Assembly: GCA_019310195.1 (NCBI GenBank)
Contig: JAFDET010000041.1
Span: forward strand, 1 to 19,965
Length of the DNA stretch: 19,965 nt
Reading direction: 5' to 3'
From: Deltaproteobacteria bacterium
GTDB lineage: Bacteria > Myxococcota_A > UBA9160 > JAFDET01
In this document: positions 1 through 7,020 of the stretch, piece by piece
Layout: every line of letters starts with the position of its first letter
Numbering within the stretch: the stretch's first letter is position 1
Notes under the pieces: model-generated
What the model saw: the letters and a program-made list of their open reading frames with translations, nothing else
Told to the model about the DNA's origin: nothing
The model's database searches: none
Program-made: the position numbers and the translations under genes

Positions 1-266
1 CGCTCCGGGTGGCTGTGGGGCGAGACTGTCGCCAGGCGCCGGTAGTAGGTGTCCAGGTCGCCGCGGTCCGCCGCCAGGGCCGGGTAGTCCACGCGGCCGC
101 GCTCGTCCACGAAGCGCTGCTGCACGCGGTTCAGCTCGGCGTGGGGGAAGGGCTGGCCGGCCGGCGGCAGCAGGGGCCGCGGCTCGATGGTGGTGACGCA
201 ACCGACCGCGCAGACCGCCAGGAAGGCGAATCCGAGCGCGGCAAAAGGGATGGGGAGACGTCGCAT
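1..266 (-). CDS. DUF547-domain lipoprotein, N-terminal part (runs off left edge)
   Basis: Only the first 88 codons are in the window, and no stop is reached. The reverse strand starts with ATG at 266-264. It encodes a basic start (MRRLP), a hydrophobic stretch and a lipobox-like AVGC with the lipidation cysteine near residue 22, so export and lipid anchoring are likely. The mature part has QQRFVDERGRVDYPAL and DLDTYYRRLATV, which resembles the opening of DUF547 proteins, a family of unknown biochemical role. The start lies 49 bp beyond the BadI-like gene on the same strand, so it may be the last gene of that operon, although the Shine-Dalgarno is weak (GAAG). The family call rests on a short N-terminal fragment; the lipoprotein call is firmer. 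Confidence 0.7.
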   Translation of the reverse strand, partial: MRRLPIPFAALGFAFLAVCAVGCVTTIEPRPLLPPAGQPFPHAELNRVQQRFVDERGRVDYPALAADRGDLDTYYRRLATVSPHSHPE

Positions 267-315
267 CGAGCGTCTTCGATGCCTCCTGCGCCGAGCTGTT
301 TCGCGCCCCGCGCGA

Positions 316-1101
316 TCAGCGGAACTTCGAGAAGTCCGGCGGGCGCTTTTCGGCGAAGGCCGTGCGGCCCTCCTCGGCCTCGGCGGTCTTGCCGATCAGC
401 TCCAGGGCCTCGAAGGCCAGGCGCTGCTGGCCCGCCACCTGGGCGCTGTCTGCGTTGAACGACATCTTGAGGAAGCGCAGCGTGGTGGGGGACAGGGCCG
501 TCACCTCGGCCGCCCAGGCGCGCGCCTCGTCCATGAGCTGCTCTGCCGGAACCACCTTGTTCACCAGCCCCCATTCCAGGGCCGTGGCGGCGTCGTACTG
601 CCGGCAGAAGAACCAGATCTCCCGGGCCCGCTTCTCGCCCACCACCCGGGCCAGGTAGGCGGTGCCGAAGCCGGCGTCGAAGGAGCCCACCCGCGGGCCC
701 GCCTGGCCGAAGCGTGCGTGCTCGGCCGCGAGCGTGACGTCGCACACGATGTGCAGCACGTGGCCGCCGCCGATGGCGACGCCGTTGACCGCGGCAATCA
801 CCGGCTTGGGGATGTTGCGGATCACGTGGTGAAGCTCCTCGATCTCGAAGAGCCCGGTCTCGCTGGCGCCGTAGGATCCCGTTTCCACGTAGGCCTTCTG
901 GTCGCCACCGGCGCAGAAAGCGCGCTCGCCCGCGCCGGTCAGGATCACGCACGCCACCGAACGGTCGGACCACGAGCACTTGAAGGCGTGGATCAGCTCC
1001 TCGACGGTGCGGCCGGTGAAGGCGTTGAGCCGCTGGGGGCGATCGATGGTGATGGTGGCGACGCTGTCCTGCGTCTCGTAACGGATGTCTCCGTACTCCA
1101 T
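316..1101 (-). CDS. badI: BadI-like 2-ketocyclohexanecarboxyl-CoA hydrolase (crotonase superfamily; MenB is the alternative)
   Basis: This is a 261-aa crotonase-fold protein, full length for the family. The oxyanion-hole segments are AFCAGGDQ (residues 61-68) and AIGGGHVL (109-116), and the active-site Asp lies in GSFDAGFGT (Asp142). GSFDAGFGTAYLARVVGEK and the C-terminal EKRPPDFSKF are shared by BadI and MenB (dihydroxynaphthoyl-CoA synthase). The GLFEIEELHHVIR stretch fits BadI better than the RLNVLDLQ-type segment of MenB. BadI hydrolytically opens the ring of 2-ketocyclohexanecarboxyl-CoA to give pimeloyl-CoA. The upstream neighbour is a BadH-like dehydrogenase only 8 nt away, which supports BadI; no other men genes are present. 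The start has a good Shine-Dalgarno (AGGAG, 5 nt before ATG). Superfamily is certain; the substrate is inferred. Confidence 0.8.
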   Translation of the reverse strand: MEYGDIRYETQDSVATITIDRPQRLNAFTGRTVEELIHAFKCSWSDRSVACVILTGAGERAFCAGGDQKAYVETGSYGASETGLFEIEELHHVIRNIPKPVIAAVNGVAIGGGHVLHIVCDVTLAAEHARFGQAGPRVGSFDAGFGTAYLARVVGEKRAREIWFFCRQYDAATALEWGLVNKVVPAEQLMDEARAWAAEVTALSPTTLRFLKMSFNADSAQVAGQQRLAFEALELIGKTAEAEEGRTAFAEKRPPDFSKFR

Positions 1102-1109
1102 GGGATCTC

Positions 1110-1847
1110 CTAGCCGTGCATGGTGAGGCCGCCGCTCACGCTGAGCACCTGTCCGGTGCAGAAGGCCGAGCGGTCACTGGCGAAGAAGAGGATTGCGTCG
1201 GCCACTTCTTCGGGCCGGGCCAGCCGGTGCAGCGGGATGGCCCGCTCCAGGGCCACCTGCATCTTCTCGGGCAGCGAGCGGAAGAGCGGGGTGTCCGTGG
1301 GGCCGGGCGAAACGCAGTTGACGCGAATGCCGTGGCGCGCCATCTCGCGCGCCAGCGACTTGGTGAAGGCGATCACGCCGCCCTTGGCGCCGGCGTAGAC
1401 GGTCTCGCCGGTGCTGCCCACGCGCCCGGCGTCGCTGGCGACGTTGACGATGGCGCCGCCGCCTGCGTCGATCATCGCGGGCAGGAAGGCGCGGCTCACG
1501 CGCACCGGCCCCAGGTAGTTCAGGTCGACGATGCGCTCCCAGAACTCCGGCTCGTTGTCGAGGAAGGGCTCCAGTCGGTCCCAGCCGGCGGCGTTCACCA
1601 GCACGTCCAGGCGACCTCCCGAGTCCAGCACGCCCCGGGCGAAGTCGTCCACCGAGCCGGCGTCGGTGATGTCCAGGTGGGCCGCCTGGGCGTTGCCGCC
1701 TACGGCGCGGCACGTCTCGGCCGCCCCGGCGTCGTCTACGTCGCCCACGAAGACCCGCGCGCCGGCGGCAGCCAGGGCCTGCACCGCCGCGCGGCCGATG
1801 CCCGAGGCGCCGCCGGTCACCGCTGCGATGCGTCCGTCCAGCTTCAT
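1110..1847 (-). CDS. badH: BadH-like 2-hydroxycyclohexanecarboxyl-CoA dehydrogenase (SDR)
   Basis: A 245-aa classical short-chain dehydrogenase. The Rossmann glycine motif TGGASGIG is at residues 11-18, NAAG at 85-88, and the catalytic Ser138, Tyr151 and Lys155 (YAGAK) are in place. Beyond generic SDR features it shows stretches typical of BadH: NAAGWDRLEPF, IVNVASDAGRVGSTGE, CVSPGPTDTPLF and the end TGQVLSVSGGLTMHG. BadH oxidises 2-hydroxycyclohexane-1-carboxyl-CoA to the 2-keto compound with NAD+, in the anaerobic benzoate and cyclohexanecarboxylate route known from Rhodopseudomonas. The next gene encodes the enzyme for the following step. A Shine-Dalgarno AGGAG sits at suitable distance. 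It begins 20 nt after the ChaC-like gene, on the same strand. The rest of the bad pathway is not in this window. Confidence 0.83.
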   Translation of the reverse strand: MKLDGRIAAVTGGASGIGRAAVQALAAAGARVFVGDVDDAGAAETCRAVGGNAQAAHLDITDAGSVDDFARGVLDSGGRLDVLVNAAGWDRLEPFLDNEPEFWERIVDLNYLGPVRVSRAFLPAMIDAGGGAIVNVASDAGRVGSTGETVYAGAKGGVIAFTKSLAREMARHGIRVNCVSPGPTDTPLFRSLPEKMQVALERAIPLHRLARPEEVADAILFFASDRSAFCTGQVLSVSGGLTMHG

Positions 1848-1867
1848 GTTGCTTCTCCTACGCTATC

Positions 1868-2407
1868 TCACGAGTCGTCCCGGAGCAGCGCTTCCAGCTC
1901 ATAGACGTGGGGGTCCTCGGCGCCCAGCGCGCGCAGGGCCTCCGCCAGGCGCAGTACGTATTCCGGGTTGGGGCCGCTGGGCCCGTGGGAGCGGCGCACC
2001 TGTCCGGCGATGGCTCCGGTGGTGGCGGGCCCCAGGTAGTTGCGGTTGGCCGGGGTCGCCACCCAGGACAGGCCTCGAACCCGCGCTCCGACCGGCTCAT
2101 CGAAGTGGACCGGTAGCTCCAGCCGCTCGTACCCGCCCTGCTCGCGCACGTCCAGCGTCTCGAGCACTGCGTCCATCTGGTCGGTGTGCACGCGGTACGC
2201 CATTCCCCAGCAGCGGGTCCCGGGCTCGGGCACCAGCGTGACCACCCGGCCCGGCGCACCCGGAACACCCCGGTGATCCGTGGAGCCCTGCCAGAAGCGG
2301 CGCACGAAGCCCTCGATCCAGGCGGCGCGACGCTCCTCGTGGGGGAAAGCGGGCCGCCACACCAGCGACCCGTACCCGAAGATCCAGATGTCGTCGTTCA
2401 GAGCCAC
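1868..2407 (-). CDS. ChaC-type gamma-glutamylcyclotransferase
   Basis: A 179-aa protein of the ChaC family, which cleaves gamma-glutamyl peptides, typically glutathione, to 5-oxoproline and the remaining dipeptide. The substrate-binding YGSL motif is near the N-terminus (IFGYGSLVWRP, residues 9-19). The catalytic glutamate lies in LDVREQGGYER (Glu89). RCWGMAYRV and the C-terminal PNPEYVLRLAEALRALG are also family-typical. There is no ATG at the right place. I chose GTG at 2407-2405, giving a start VALNDDIWIFGYGS, which overlaps the 3' end of the DUF4336 gene by 10 nt and suggests translational coupling. The role in this operon is unclear; glutathione turnover is the family expectation. Confidence 0.88.
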   Translation of the reverse strand: MALNDDIWIFGYGSLVWRPAFPHEERRAAWIEGFVRRFWQGSTDHRGVPGAPGRVVTLVPEPGTRCWGMAYRVHTDQMDAVLETLDVREQGGYERLELPVHFDEPVGARVRGLSWVATPANRNYLGPATTGAIAGQVRRSHGPSGPNPEYVLRLAEALRALGAEDPHVYELEALLRDDS

Positions 2408-3075
2408 TCGAAGGCGGAGCGCAGTGCGTCGGGGCCGCCGTGCTCCAGCACCTCGCCGTGGGATACCACGATGCGGTCGAAGTCCCAGGCGAGCATGCGC
2501 TCCACGGACTGGCGCGCCGCCTGCTTGTCGCGGATGACCAGGCGCATGATCCCGGTGGTCTTGAGCCGGCCGTGACACTTCCCGATCCGCAGGTACATGC
2601 GCGTGATCCAGTTCACCGGCTCGTGGATGTTGAAAGCCAGGTCGGTCATCAGCAGGGTCCGCGAGGGCTTGTGCAGGAACACCACCTCGTTGGTGGCGGG
2701 CGCGCCGTAGAACTGGACCAGGTCGATTGCGTCTCCCCAGCCGGGATCCGGGTGGCCCTCGGCCAGGATGCCGTCGAAGCGCAGATCCTTGCACTTCTCG
2801 GGCAGGCCGATGGGGCCGTAGAGCTTCGCGTCGGGGAAGGCCTCGACCCAGCCGTCGAGGTAGAGGTGGTGGAACTTGTTGGGGGCCACCAGGAACCCCA
2901 CGGGGCCCAGCGCCTGCACCTCCGCGCGCAGGGTGTCGTCGATCCGGATAGGAGAGTGCACGAACAAGCCGCCGCCGGGGAGCCGGACCACGGTCATGCG
3001 CACCCCGATCTGGATGCCGGCCGTCGAGAGGGGGCCCGTTGTGGTCCAGAGGTCGTCGGCCAGGCGTTCCAGCAT
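2398..3075 (-). CDS. DUF4336 protein (metallo-beta-lactamase-like fold, unknown function)
   Basis: A 225-aa protein from MLERLADDLWTTTGPL. It matches the DUF4336 pattern: GVRMTVVRLPGGGLFVHSPI, LGPVGFLVAPNKFHHLYL, EVVFLHKPSRTLLMTDLAFN and, near the end, DRIVVSHGEVLEHGG. The family has a beta-lactamase-like fold but lacks the full HxHxDH zinc motif, consistent with FHHLY here, so activity is uncertain. The start is ambiguous. The chosen ATG (3075) fits family alignments but has no Shine-Dalgarno. An upstream ATG at 3111 has AGGG 6 nt before it and would add 12 residues; that codon overlaps, on the opposite strand, an ATG of the divergent DCC gene. It is the first gene of the leftward cluster and overlaps the ChaC-like gene. 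Confidence 0.8.
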   Translation of the reverse strand: MLERLADDLWTTTGPLSTAGIQIGVRMTVVRLPGGGLFVHSPIRIDDTLRAEVQALGPVGFLVAPNKFHHLYLDGWVEAFPDAKLYGPIGLPEKCKDLRFDGILAEGHPDPGWGDAIDLVQFYGAPATNEVVFLHKPSRTLLMTDLAFNIHEPVNWITRMYLRIGKCHGRLKTTGIMRLVIRDKQAARQSVERMLAWDFDRIVVSHGEVLEHGGPDALRSAFEWL

Positions 3076-3115
3076 CCGCAGAAGTGTGCCCGAACTCGGG
3101 GATGGCGTCATGCGG

Positions 3116-3121
3116 TACCCT
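3116..3121 (+). promoter_or_regulatory. Putative -10 hexamer for leaderless DCC gene
   Basis: TACCCT lies exactly 6 nt before the GTG at 3128, so transcription would start at or next to the start codon. There is no clear -35. The same spacing recurs at other genes in the window, which is the main support. Confidence 0.4.
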
Positions 3122-3127
3122 GGGCGC

Positions 3128-3535
3128 GTGGACGGCGAGGCGCAGTCGATCCTGCTCATCGACGGCGAGTGCAACGTTTGCACGTGGACGGTGCGCTTCG
3201 TGGTTCCCCGGGATCCCGAGGGGCGCTTTGCGTTCGCTACGCTTCAGTCGCCCAGCGGACGCCGGCTCCTGGAGCAGGCCGGCCTGCCGCCGGATCGCCT
3301 GGACACGGTCGTCCTGCTGGAGGACGGTGCCGTGCATCGGCGCAGTGCGGCCGTGTTGCGGGTAGTGCGCAGGCTCTCGGGCGCCTGGCCGCTGCTGTGC
3401 GTGTTGTGGCTGATCCCGCGGCCCCTGCGCGACCGGCTCTACGACGCCTTCGCCGCGCGACGCTACCGCTGGTTCGGCCGCCGGGACGAATGCCTCGTGC
3501 CCACCCCCGACCTAGCCCCCCGCTTCCTGGACTGA
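3128..3535 (+). CDS. DCC-family thiol-disulfide oxidoreductase-like protein (DUF393)
   Basis: A 135-aa small thioredoxin-fold protein. The family-defining DGECNVC with its CxxC pair is near the N-terminus (ILLIDGECNVCTWTV), and the second conserved block RYRWFGRRDEC is near the C-terminus. Members are predicted thiol-disulfide oxidoreductases, but most are biochemically uncharacterised. The start is uncertain. GTG 3128 gives VDGEAQSILL, usual for the family, and has a TANNNT hexamer 6 nt upstream. The in-frame ATG at 3110 has GGGGA upstream and would add 6 residues. It diverges from the DUF4336 gene and ends 10 bp before the first REP-like repeat block. Confidence 0.88.
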   Translation: MDGEAQSILLIDGECNVCTWTVRFVVPRDPEGRFAFATLQSPSGRRLLEQAGLPPDRLDTVVLLEDGAVHRRSAAVLRVVRRLSGAWPLLCVLWLIPRPLRDRLYDAFAARRYRWFGRRDECLVPTPDLAPRFLD

Positions 3536-3544
3536 AGCCGCATC

Positions 3545-3707
3545 GGGGGACGTTCCTGCACAACTGCACGCGGTACCACTCCTGCATAGAGGGACGTTCC
3601 TGCATAACTGCACGGAGAACCACTCCTGGGCCACGTATGGCACTGCGTGCAGTTATGCAGGAACGTCCCTGAACGCACTGAACGCAGGAGTGGTACTTGG
3701 TGCAGGG
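3545..3707. repeat. REP-like inverted repeat element, copy A
   Basis: This block fills the space between the DCC gene and the amidase stop codon. Two direct plus-strand units (about 3545-3586 and 3590-3627, period about 44 bp) each begin GGGACGTTCCTGCA and end in CCACTCCTG. An inverted unit follows: 3647-3670 is the exact reverse complement of 3590-3613 over 24 bp. The segment 3685-3707 (CAGGAGTGGTACTTGG) is the inverted form of the CCACTCCTG part. The same modules recur at 8658-8784. It encodes no plausible protein. Its place between two convergent genes would suit a bidirectional terminator or mRNA-stabilising hairpin. Confidence 0.9.
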
Positions 3708-5153
3708 CTAGGCGTGGATGGGCGGGCGGCGGTTGGCCCACGGGAGCGCTTTCTCCAGCTGCGCTCCAACGGACAGCAGCACATCCTCGCGGTTGGCCGC
3801 CGCCACCAGCTGTGCGCCCACGGGCAGCCCGTCGGGCGTCCAGTGCACCGGAAGCGAGATGGCCGGCTGGCCGCTGGCGTTGAAGGGCGAGGTGAAGACC
3901 GCGAAGATCGCCGCGCCTGCGAACCCGGCCAGGGGGCTGCCCTCCTGCGGATCCAGTCGCCCCAGCAGCGGCGGCGGCTCGCCGCAGGTGGGCGTCAGGA
4001 GCACGTCGAAGCCCGACTCCCACCACGCCGCCATGTGGCGCGAGAGCCGGTGGACCAGCTCGATGCCGCGCAGGAACTGGGACGAGCTCATGCTGCGCCC
4101 GATCTCCGCCAGGGCCCAGGTCATGGGCTCTACGTCGTCCGCGGTCACGGTGACGCCCAGCTTCTCGCCCCAGGCGTCCAGCGCCCGGGCGGTGTTGCAG
4201 CTGATGACCGTGGCGACGGCCACGGCGATCTCGGGATCCTCCAGGGCGTCGGGGTGCGATTCGATCACGTCGTGGCCCAGGCCACGCAGCGCGTCGGCGC
4301 TGGCCTGTGCCGCGGCCGTGCACTCCGGATCGATCTCGATCCCGCGCGGACCGTGGTCCAGCAGCCCGATGCGCAGTCGCCCCGGGTCGGCCGCCGCGCT
4401 CTCCCGGTAGGGTCGCTCCGGCGGCAGCGCGAAGTAGGGATCGCCGGGTGCGGGTCCGTGCACCACGTCCAGGATCCCCGCCGTGTCGCGGATGGTGCGC
4501 GTCACCACCAGCTCCGCCGAGAATCCGTTCCAGCGGTCGCCCAGGTCGGGCCCGAACGTGATGCGCCCGCGGCTGGGCTTGAGGCCCACCAGCCCGGCGT
4601 GAGATGCGGGGATGCGGATCGAGCCCCCGCCATCGCTGGCGTGAGCTGCGGGCACCATCCCCGAGGCCACCGCCGCCGAGGCGCCGCCGCTGGACCCGCC
4701 CGGAGAGTGGGCGGTATCCCAAGGGCTGCGCGTCGGCCCGTGGGCCGCCGGCTCGGTGGTGGGCGAGAGCCCCAGCTCCGGCGTGTTGGTCCGCCCCAGG
4801 ATCACGAAGCCCGCCCGGCGCAGACGCTCGGTCAGGAAGGAGTCGCGCTCGGAGCGGAAGTCGTGGCGCTTCAGCAGCGCCATGCCGGCGTGATACGGAG
4901 CGCCCGCCAGGTTCCCGCCCAGGTCTTTCAGCAGGAACGGCACGCCCCGGAACGGCCCGTCGGGCAGGTCCGCGGAGGCGGCCTCCTGCCGGGCTTCCTC
5001 GAAGCGCGGGTGGATCACGGCGTTGAGCTGCGGGTTGAGCTTTTCGATGCGCGCGATCGCCGCCTCGACCAGCTCACTCGGCGTGGCCTCTCCGTTTCGC
5101 ACCAGCTCGGCCTGCGCCGTCGCGTCGAGCGTCGCCAGATCCTGACTCACCAT
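3708..5153 (-). CDS. Amidase signature family amidase
   Basis: A 481-aa full-length amidase-signature enzyme, which hydrolyses carboxamide bonds with a Ser-cisSer-Lys triad. Visible residues are Lys76 in PFLLKDLGG, cis-Ser154 in the SPGGSSGG loop and nucleophile Ser178 in SDGGGSIRIP. The substrate cannot be read from sequence. The AGAPYHAGMALLKRHDF and GRTNTPELGLSPTTEP segments recall members annotated as 6-aminohexanoate cyclic-dimer hydrolase, but these also occur in many uncharacterised amidases. It is not GatA-like in context, as no gatB or gatC is nearby. The start has AGGAG 6 nt upstream. No signal peptide is seen, so it is cytoplasmic. The gene ends against the REP-like element and lies 78 nt downstream of the serine acetyltransferase on the same strand. 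Confidence 0.93.
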   Translation of the reverse strand: MVSQDLATLDATAQAELVRNGEATPSELVEAAIARIEKLNPQLNAVIHPRFEEARQEAASADLPDGPFRGVPFLLKDLGGNLAGAPYHAGMALLKRHDFRSERDSFLTERLRRAGFVILGRTNTPELGLSPTTEPAAHGPTRSPWDTAHSPGGSSGGASAAVASGMVPAAHASDGGGSIRIPASHAGLVGLKPSRGRITFGPDLGDRWNGFSAELVVTRTIRDTAGILDVVHGPAPGDPYFALPPERPYRESAAADPGRLRIGLLDHGPRGIEIDPECTAAAQASADALRGLGHDVIESHPDALEDPEIAVAVATVISCNTARALDAWGEKLGVTVTADDVEPMTWALAEIGRSMSSSQFLRGIELVHRLSRHMAAWWESGFDVLLTPTCGEPPPLLGRLDPQEGSPLAGFAGAAIFAVFTSPFNASGQPAISLPVHWTPDGLPVGAQLVAAANREDVLLSVGAQLEKALPWANRRPPIHA

Positions 5154-5231
5154 GGTCTTCTCCTCGGAAAGGGGTTCTACTCCGGCAGGTCCCGGTTCAT
5201 CGAGCCGTCCACCGGCGCGCCATTCGCCGCA

Positions 5232-5855
5232 TCAGGATATCGCCTCGCGGGCGTCGTTGGAGATGGGCACCGGGATGGACCCTTCCGGCGGCCGGGTCGC
5301 CGGAAGCTCCTTGTCGACGCGTTTGCTGCGCTCCTTCACAATGCGCGCCGGAACGCCGACCACGGTGCAGTCCGGCGGCACGTCGCGCATGATGATGAAG
5401 GAGTTGGCGCCCACGCGGCTGTTGTCGCCCACCCGGATCGGACCCAGGAGGATCGCCCCGGTTCCCACGTACACGTTGTTTCCCAGGGACGGGTGGCGCT
5501 TGCCGTCGTAGCGTCCCGTGCCGCCCAGTGTGACGTTGTGGAAGAGCACGCAGTCGTCGCCGATCTCGGCGGTTTCGCCGATCACCACGGCGGTGCCGTG
5601 GTCGATGAAGAGGCCCTGCCCGATCCGTGCGCCGGGGTGGATCTCGACTCCCGACCAGAAGCGACCCAGGACCTGGAGCAGGCGCGGTAGCAGTGGAACT
5701 CGCCAGCGCGCGTGCAGGACGTGAGCCACCCGGTGCAGGACCAGGGCGTGGAGCGGCGTGTGGCAGAGCGCGGTCTCCAGGCGATTGTGCGCGGCGGGAT
5801 CGTTGCGGTGTACCGCATCCAGGTCGCCGCGCAGCGTCGTCAGGAATCCAGCCAT
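5232..5855 (-). CDS. cysE: Serine O-acetyltransferase
   Basis: A 207-aa protein that acetylates L-serine with acetyl-CoA, the first step of cysteine synthesis. It has the short (EpsC/CysE) layout: a helical N-terminal part (MAGFLTTLRGDLDAV), the catalytic stretch EIHPGARIGQGLFIDHGTAV with the Asp-His pair, then left-handed beta-helix hexapeptides (IGETAEIGDDCVLFHNVTLG, VGTGAILLGPIRVGDNSRVG) and VVGVPARIV. The long C-terminal tail ends in AIS rather than the terminal Ile that docks into CysK, so a cysteine synthase complex may not form in the usual way. The chosen ATG is where family homology begins. It has no Shine-Dalgarno, but a 36-codon ORF stops 8 nt before it, so reinitiation is possible. 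Confidence 0.92.
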   Translation of the reverse strand: MAGFLTTLRGDLDAVHRNDPAAHNRLETALCHTPLHALVLHRVAHVLHARWRVPLLPRLLQVLGRFWSGVEIHPGARIGQGLFIDHGTAVVIGETAEIGDDCVLFHNVTLGGTGRYDGKRHPSLGNNVYVGTGAILLGPIRVGDNSRVGANSFIIMRDVPPDCTVVGVPARIVKERSKRVDKELPATRPPEGSIPVPISNDAREAIS

Positions 5856-5863
5856 GCTGCGCT

Positions 5864-5974
5864 TCAGACGGCCGCGTCGAGGGAGTCTTCGCAGCCCGGG
5901 CTGCGCACACGGGTAGGGGCGAAGGAGGCGCGGATCGCTTCGCCCGGCGTCGCGGGGAGTACCAACGCGGTCAT
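5864..5974 (-). CDS. Small 36-aa leader ORF upstream of serine acetyltransferase
   Basis: An ATG at 5974-5972 opens a 36-codon frame that stops with TGA at 5866-5864, 8 nt before the cysE start and in a different frame. It begins MTALVLPATPGEAIR and ends CEDSLDAAV. About 31 of 36 third positions are G or C, in line with coding DNA here, though high GC alone favours this. A TATCGT hexamer lies exactly 6 nt before the ATG, which would make a leaderless transcript. I recognise no family. It contains a single Cys codon, so classical Cys-codon attenuation is not obvious. It could be a leader peptide that feeds ribosomes to cysE, or a chance ORF. Confidence 0.4.
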   Translation of the reverse strand: MTALVLPATPGEAIRASFAPTRVRSPGCEDSLDAAV

Positions 5975-5980
5975 GGCCCG

Positions 5981-5986
5981 ACGATA
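5981..5986 (-). promoter_or_regulatory. Putative -10 hexamer for leader ORF/cysE transcript
   Basis: On the minus strand TATCGT, preceded by TGG (extended -10 form), lies 6 nt before the leader ORF start. The surrounding 14 bases, CCGTGGTATCGTCG, recur exactly upstream of the creatininase-family gene at 7013-7026. Confidence 0.45.
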
Positions 5987-6014
5987 CCACGGCCCCCGCT
6001 TCCGGGTCCGTAGT

Positions 6015-6992
6015 TCAGGCGATCGGATTCCGGAAGCCGAGCAGCCGGTCCGCGACCCGGACCATCAGCGGGTTGAGGAACAGGAAGCGGTACGGCCAGA
6101 TCGGTGAGTGGCAGTCATCCGGCCCGATGCGTCCATCCAACAGCTCGGCGCAGCCTTTGGCGGCCCGCTCGGACAGCAGGTCGAGGATCCGCTCGCCCAG
6201 CTCGGCCGAGGCCGCACCGGGTGCGCCCGAGTAGGTCTCCTCCTGGAAGAAGCGCAAGCCGGAGCGGAACGAGCCGAGCATTTCCAGGAAGCGCCGCGGA
6301 TCTCCGCGGCCGGCGCGGGCGCGCCGCTCCCCCCGGGCATCGAGCCACGTGTCCACGGTAAGCCGGGGCAGGTCCTTGTAGGAGGGGTCGACCCAACCTC
6401 CGTGTAGCGCCAGCAGCTGGGAGGTCTCGACGAGCCCACCGTGGGTGTCGCCGGCCAGGTCCTCGCGGCGGACGCCGGGCAGCTCGGCCAGGACGTCATC
6501 CAGGTTGGAGGTTCCGTTGGTCAGCCGAGAAATCATCAGCGAGAAAATCGAGGCCATCTGCAGGCCGCGCTTGCGGTGGACCCGATGGCAGGCGCGTTCG
6601 ATCGCCAGGAAGTGGCGCGGCCCGCCGTGGAAGTTGGAGACCCACACGTGGCGGAATCCCTGTGCGGCCAGGCTCCGCCCCAGGTCTTCGAGGACGCGGA
6701 CCGTGGTGCCCGGACGGAAGAACAGGGAGCCCGGCTGGGGAACCACGTCGGTGGCCGCGTAGACGAAGGGCAGCTTGAGGAAGGTGCGGCTGCGATGTTC
6801 CTCGGGCAGGAAGCGCAGCATGCGTTCGGCCAGGCCCTCGCCCTCGAGAGCGTCGGCGCCGATGGGCAGGTGCGGACCGTGCACTTCGAGCGGCGAGGCG
6901 GTCACGAGCACGACGGCTCGCTCCCGATCGATCTCGTCGAAGGCCTTCTTGGTCAGGGTCTCCCAGCGCAGGACTCGCGGTTCTTCGGTCAC
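6015..6992 (-). CDS. Creatininase-family amidohydrolase
   Basis: A 325-aa protein with the creatininase fold. The metal-ligand region is TASPLEVHGPHLPIGAD (Glu36, His38, Asp47), followed by VSNFHGGPRH and GDTHGGLVETS, which supply the later His and Glu positions. Family members are metal-dependent amidohydrolases, including creatininase, FAPy deformylases and the mycofactocin peptidase MftE. No mycofactocin genes are visible and the true substrate is unknown. The C-terminal part (about 235-325) is longer than in creatininase itself. The start is GTG at 6992, with a very strong Shine-Dalgarno (GGAGGAG, 6 nt spacing) and a TATCGT -10 about 22 nt upstream. It diverges from the AlkP-superfamily gene and lies upstream of cysE on the same strand. 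Confidence 0.87.
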   Translation of the reverse strand: MTEEPRVLRWETLTKKAFDEIDRERAVVLVTASPLEVHGPHLPIGADALEGEGLAERMLRFLPEEHRSRTFLKLPFVYAATDVVPQPGSLFFRPGTTVRVLEDLGRSLAAQGFRHVWVSNFHGGPRHFLAIERACHRVHRKRGLQMASIFSLMISRLTNGTSNLDDVLAELPGVRREDLAGDTHGGLVETSQLLALHGGWVDPSYKDLPRLTVDTWLDARGERRARAGRGDPRRFLEMLGSFRSGLRFFQEETYSGAPGAASAELGERILDLLSERAAKGCAELLDGRIGPDDCHSPIWPYRFLFLNPLMVRVADRLLGFRNPIA

Positions 6993-7014
6993 GACGGGCT
7001 CCTCCGGAGCGACG

Positions 7015-7020
7015 ACGATA
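7015..7020 (-). promoter_or_regulatory. Putative extended -10 of creatininase-family gene
   Basis: Minus-strand TATCGT preceded by TGG, 22 nt before the GTG start, which leaves a short 5' UTR holding the Shine-Dalgarno. It is part of a 14-bp sequence identical to the one upstream of the cysE leader ORF. No -35 is recognisable. Confidence 0.45.

Noticed and set aside
1868..3337. Single long fusion of a DUF4336-like and a ChaC-like domain in one 489-codon frame
   Set aside because: The upstream part of that frame is out of phase with the DUF4336 reading frame and reads as Arg-rich shadow; the two proteins are in different frames and overlap by 10 nt.
3545..3707. Possible CRISPR-like array because of repeated 20-bp blocks
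   Set aside because: Units occur in both orientations with no regular repeat-spacer pattern, and no cas gene is present; an inverted REP-like element explains it better.
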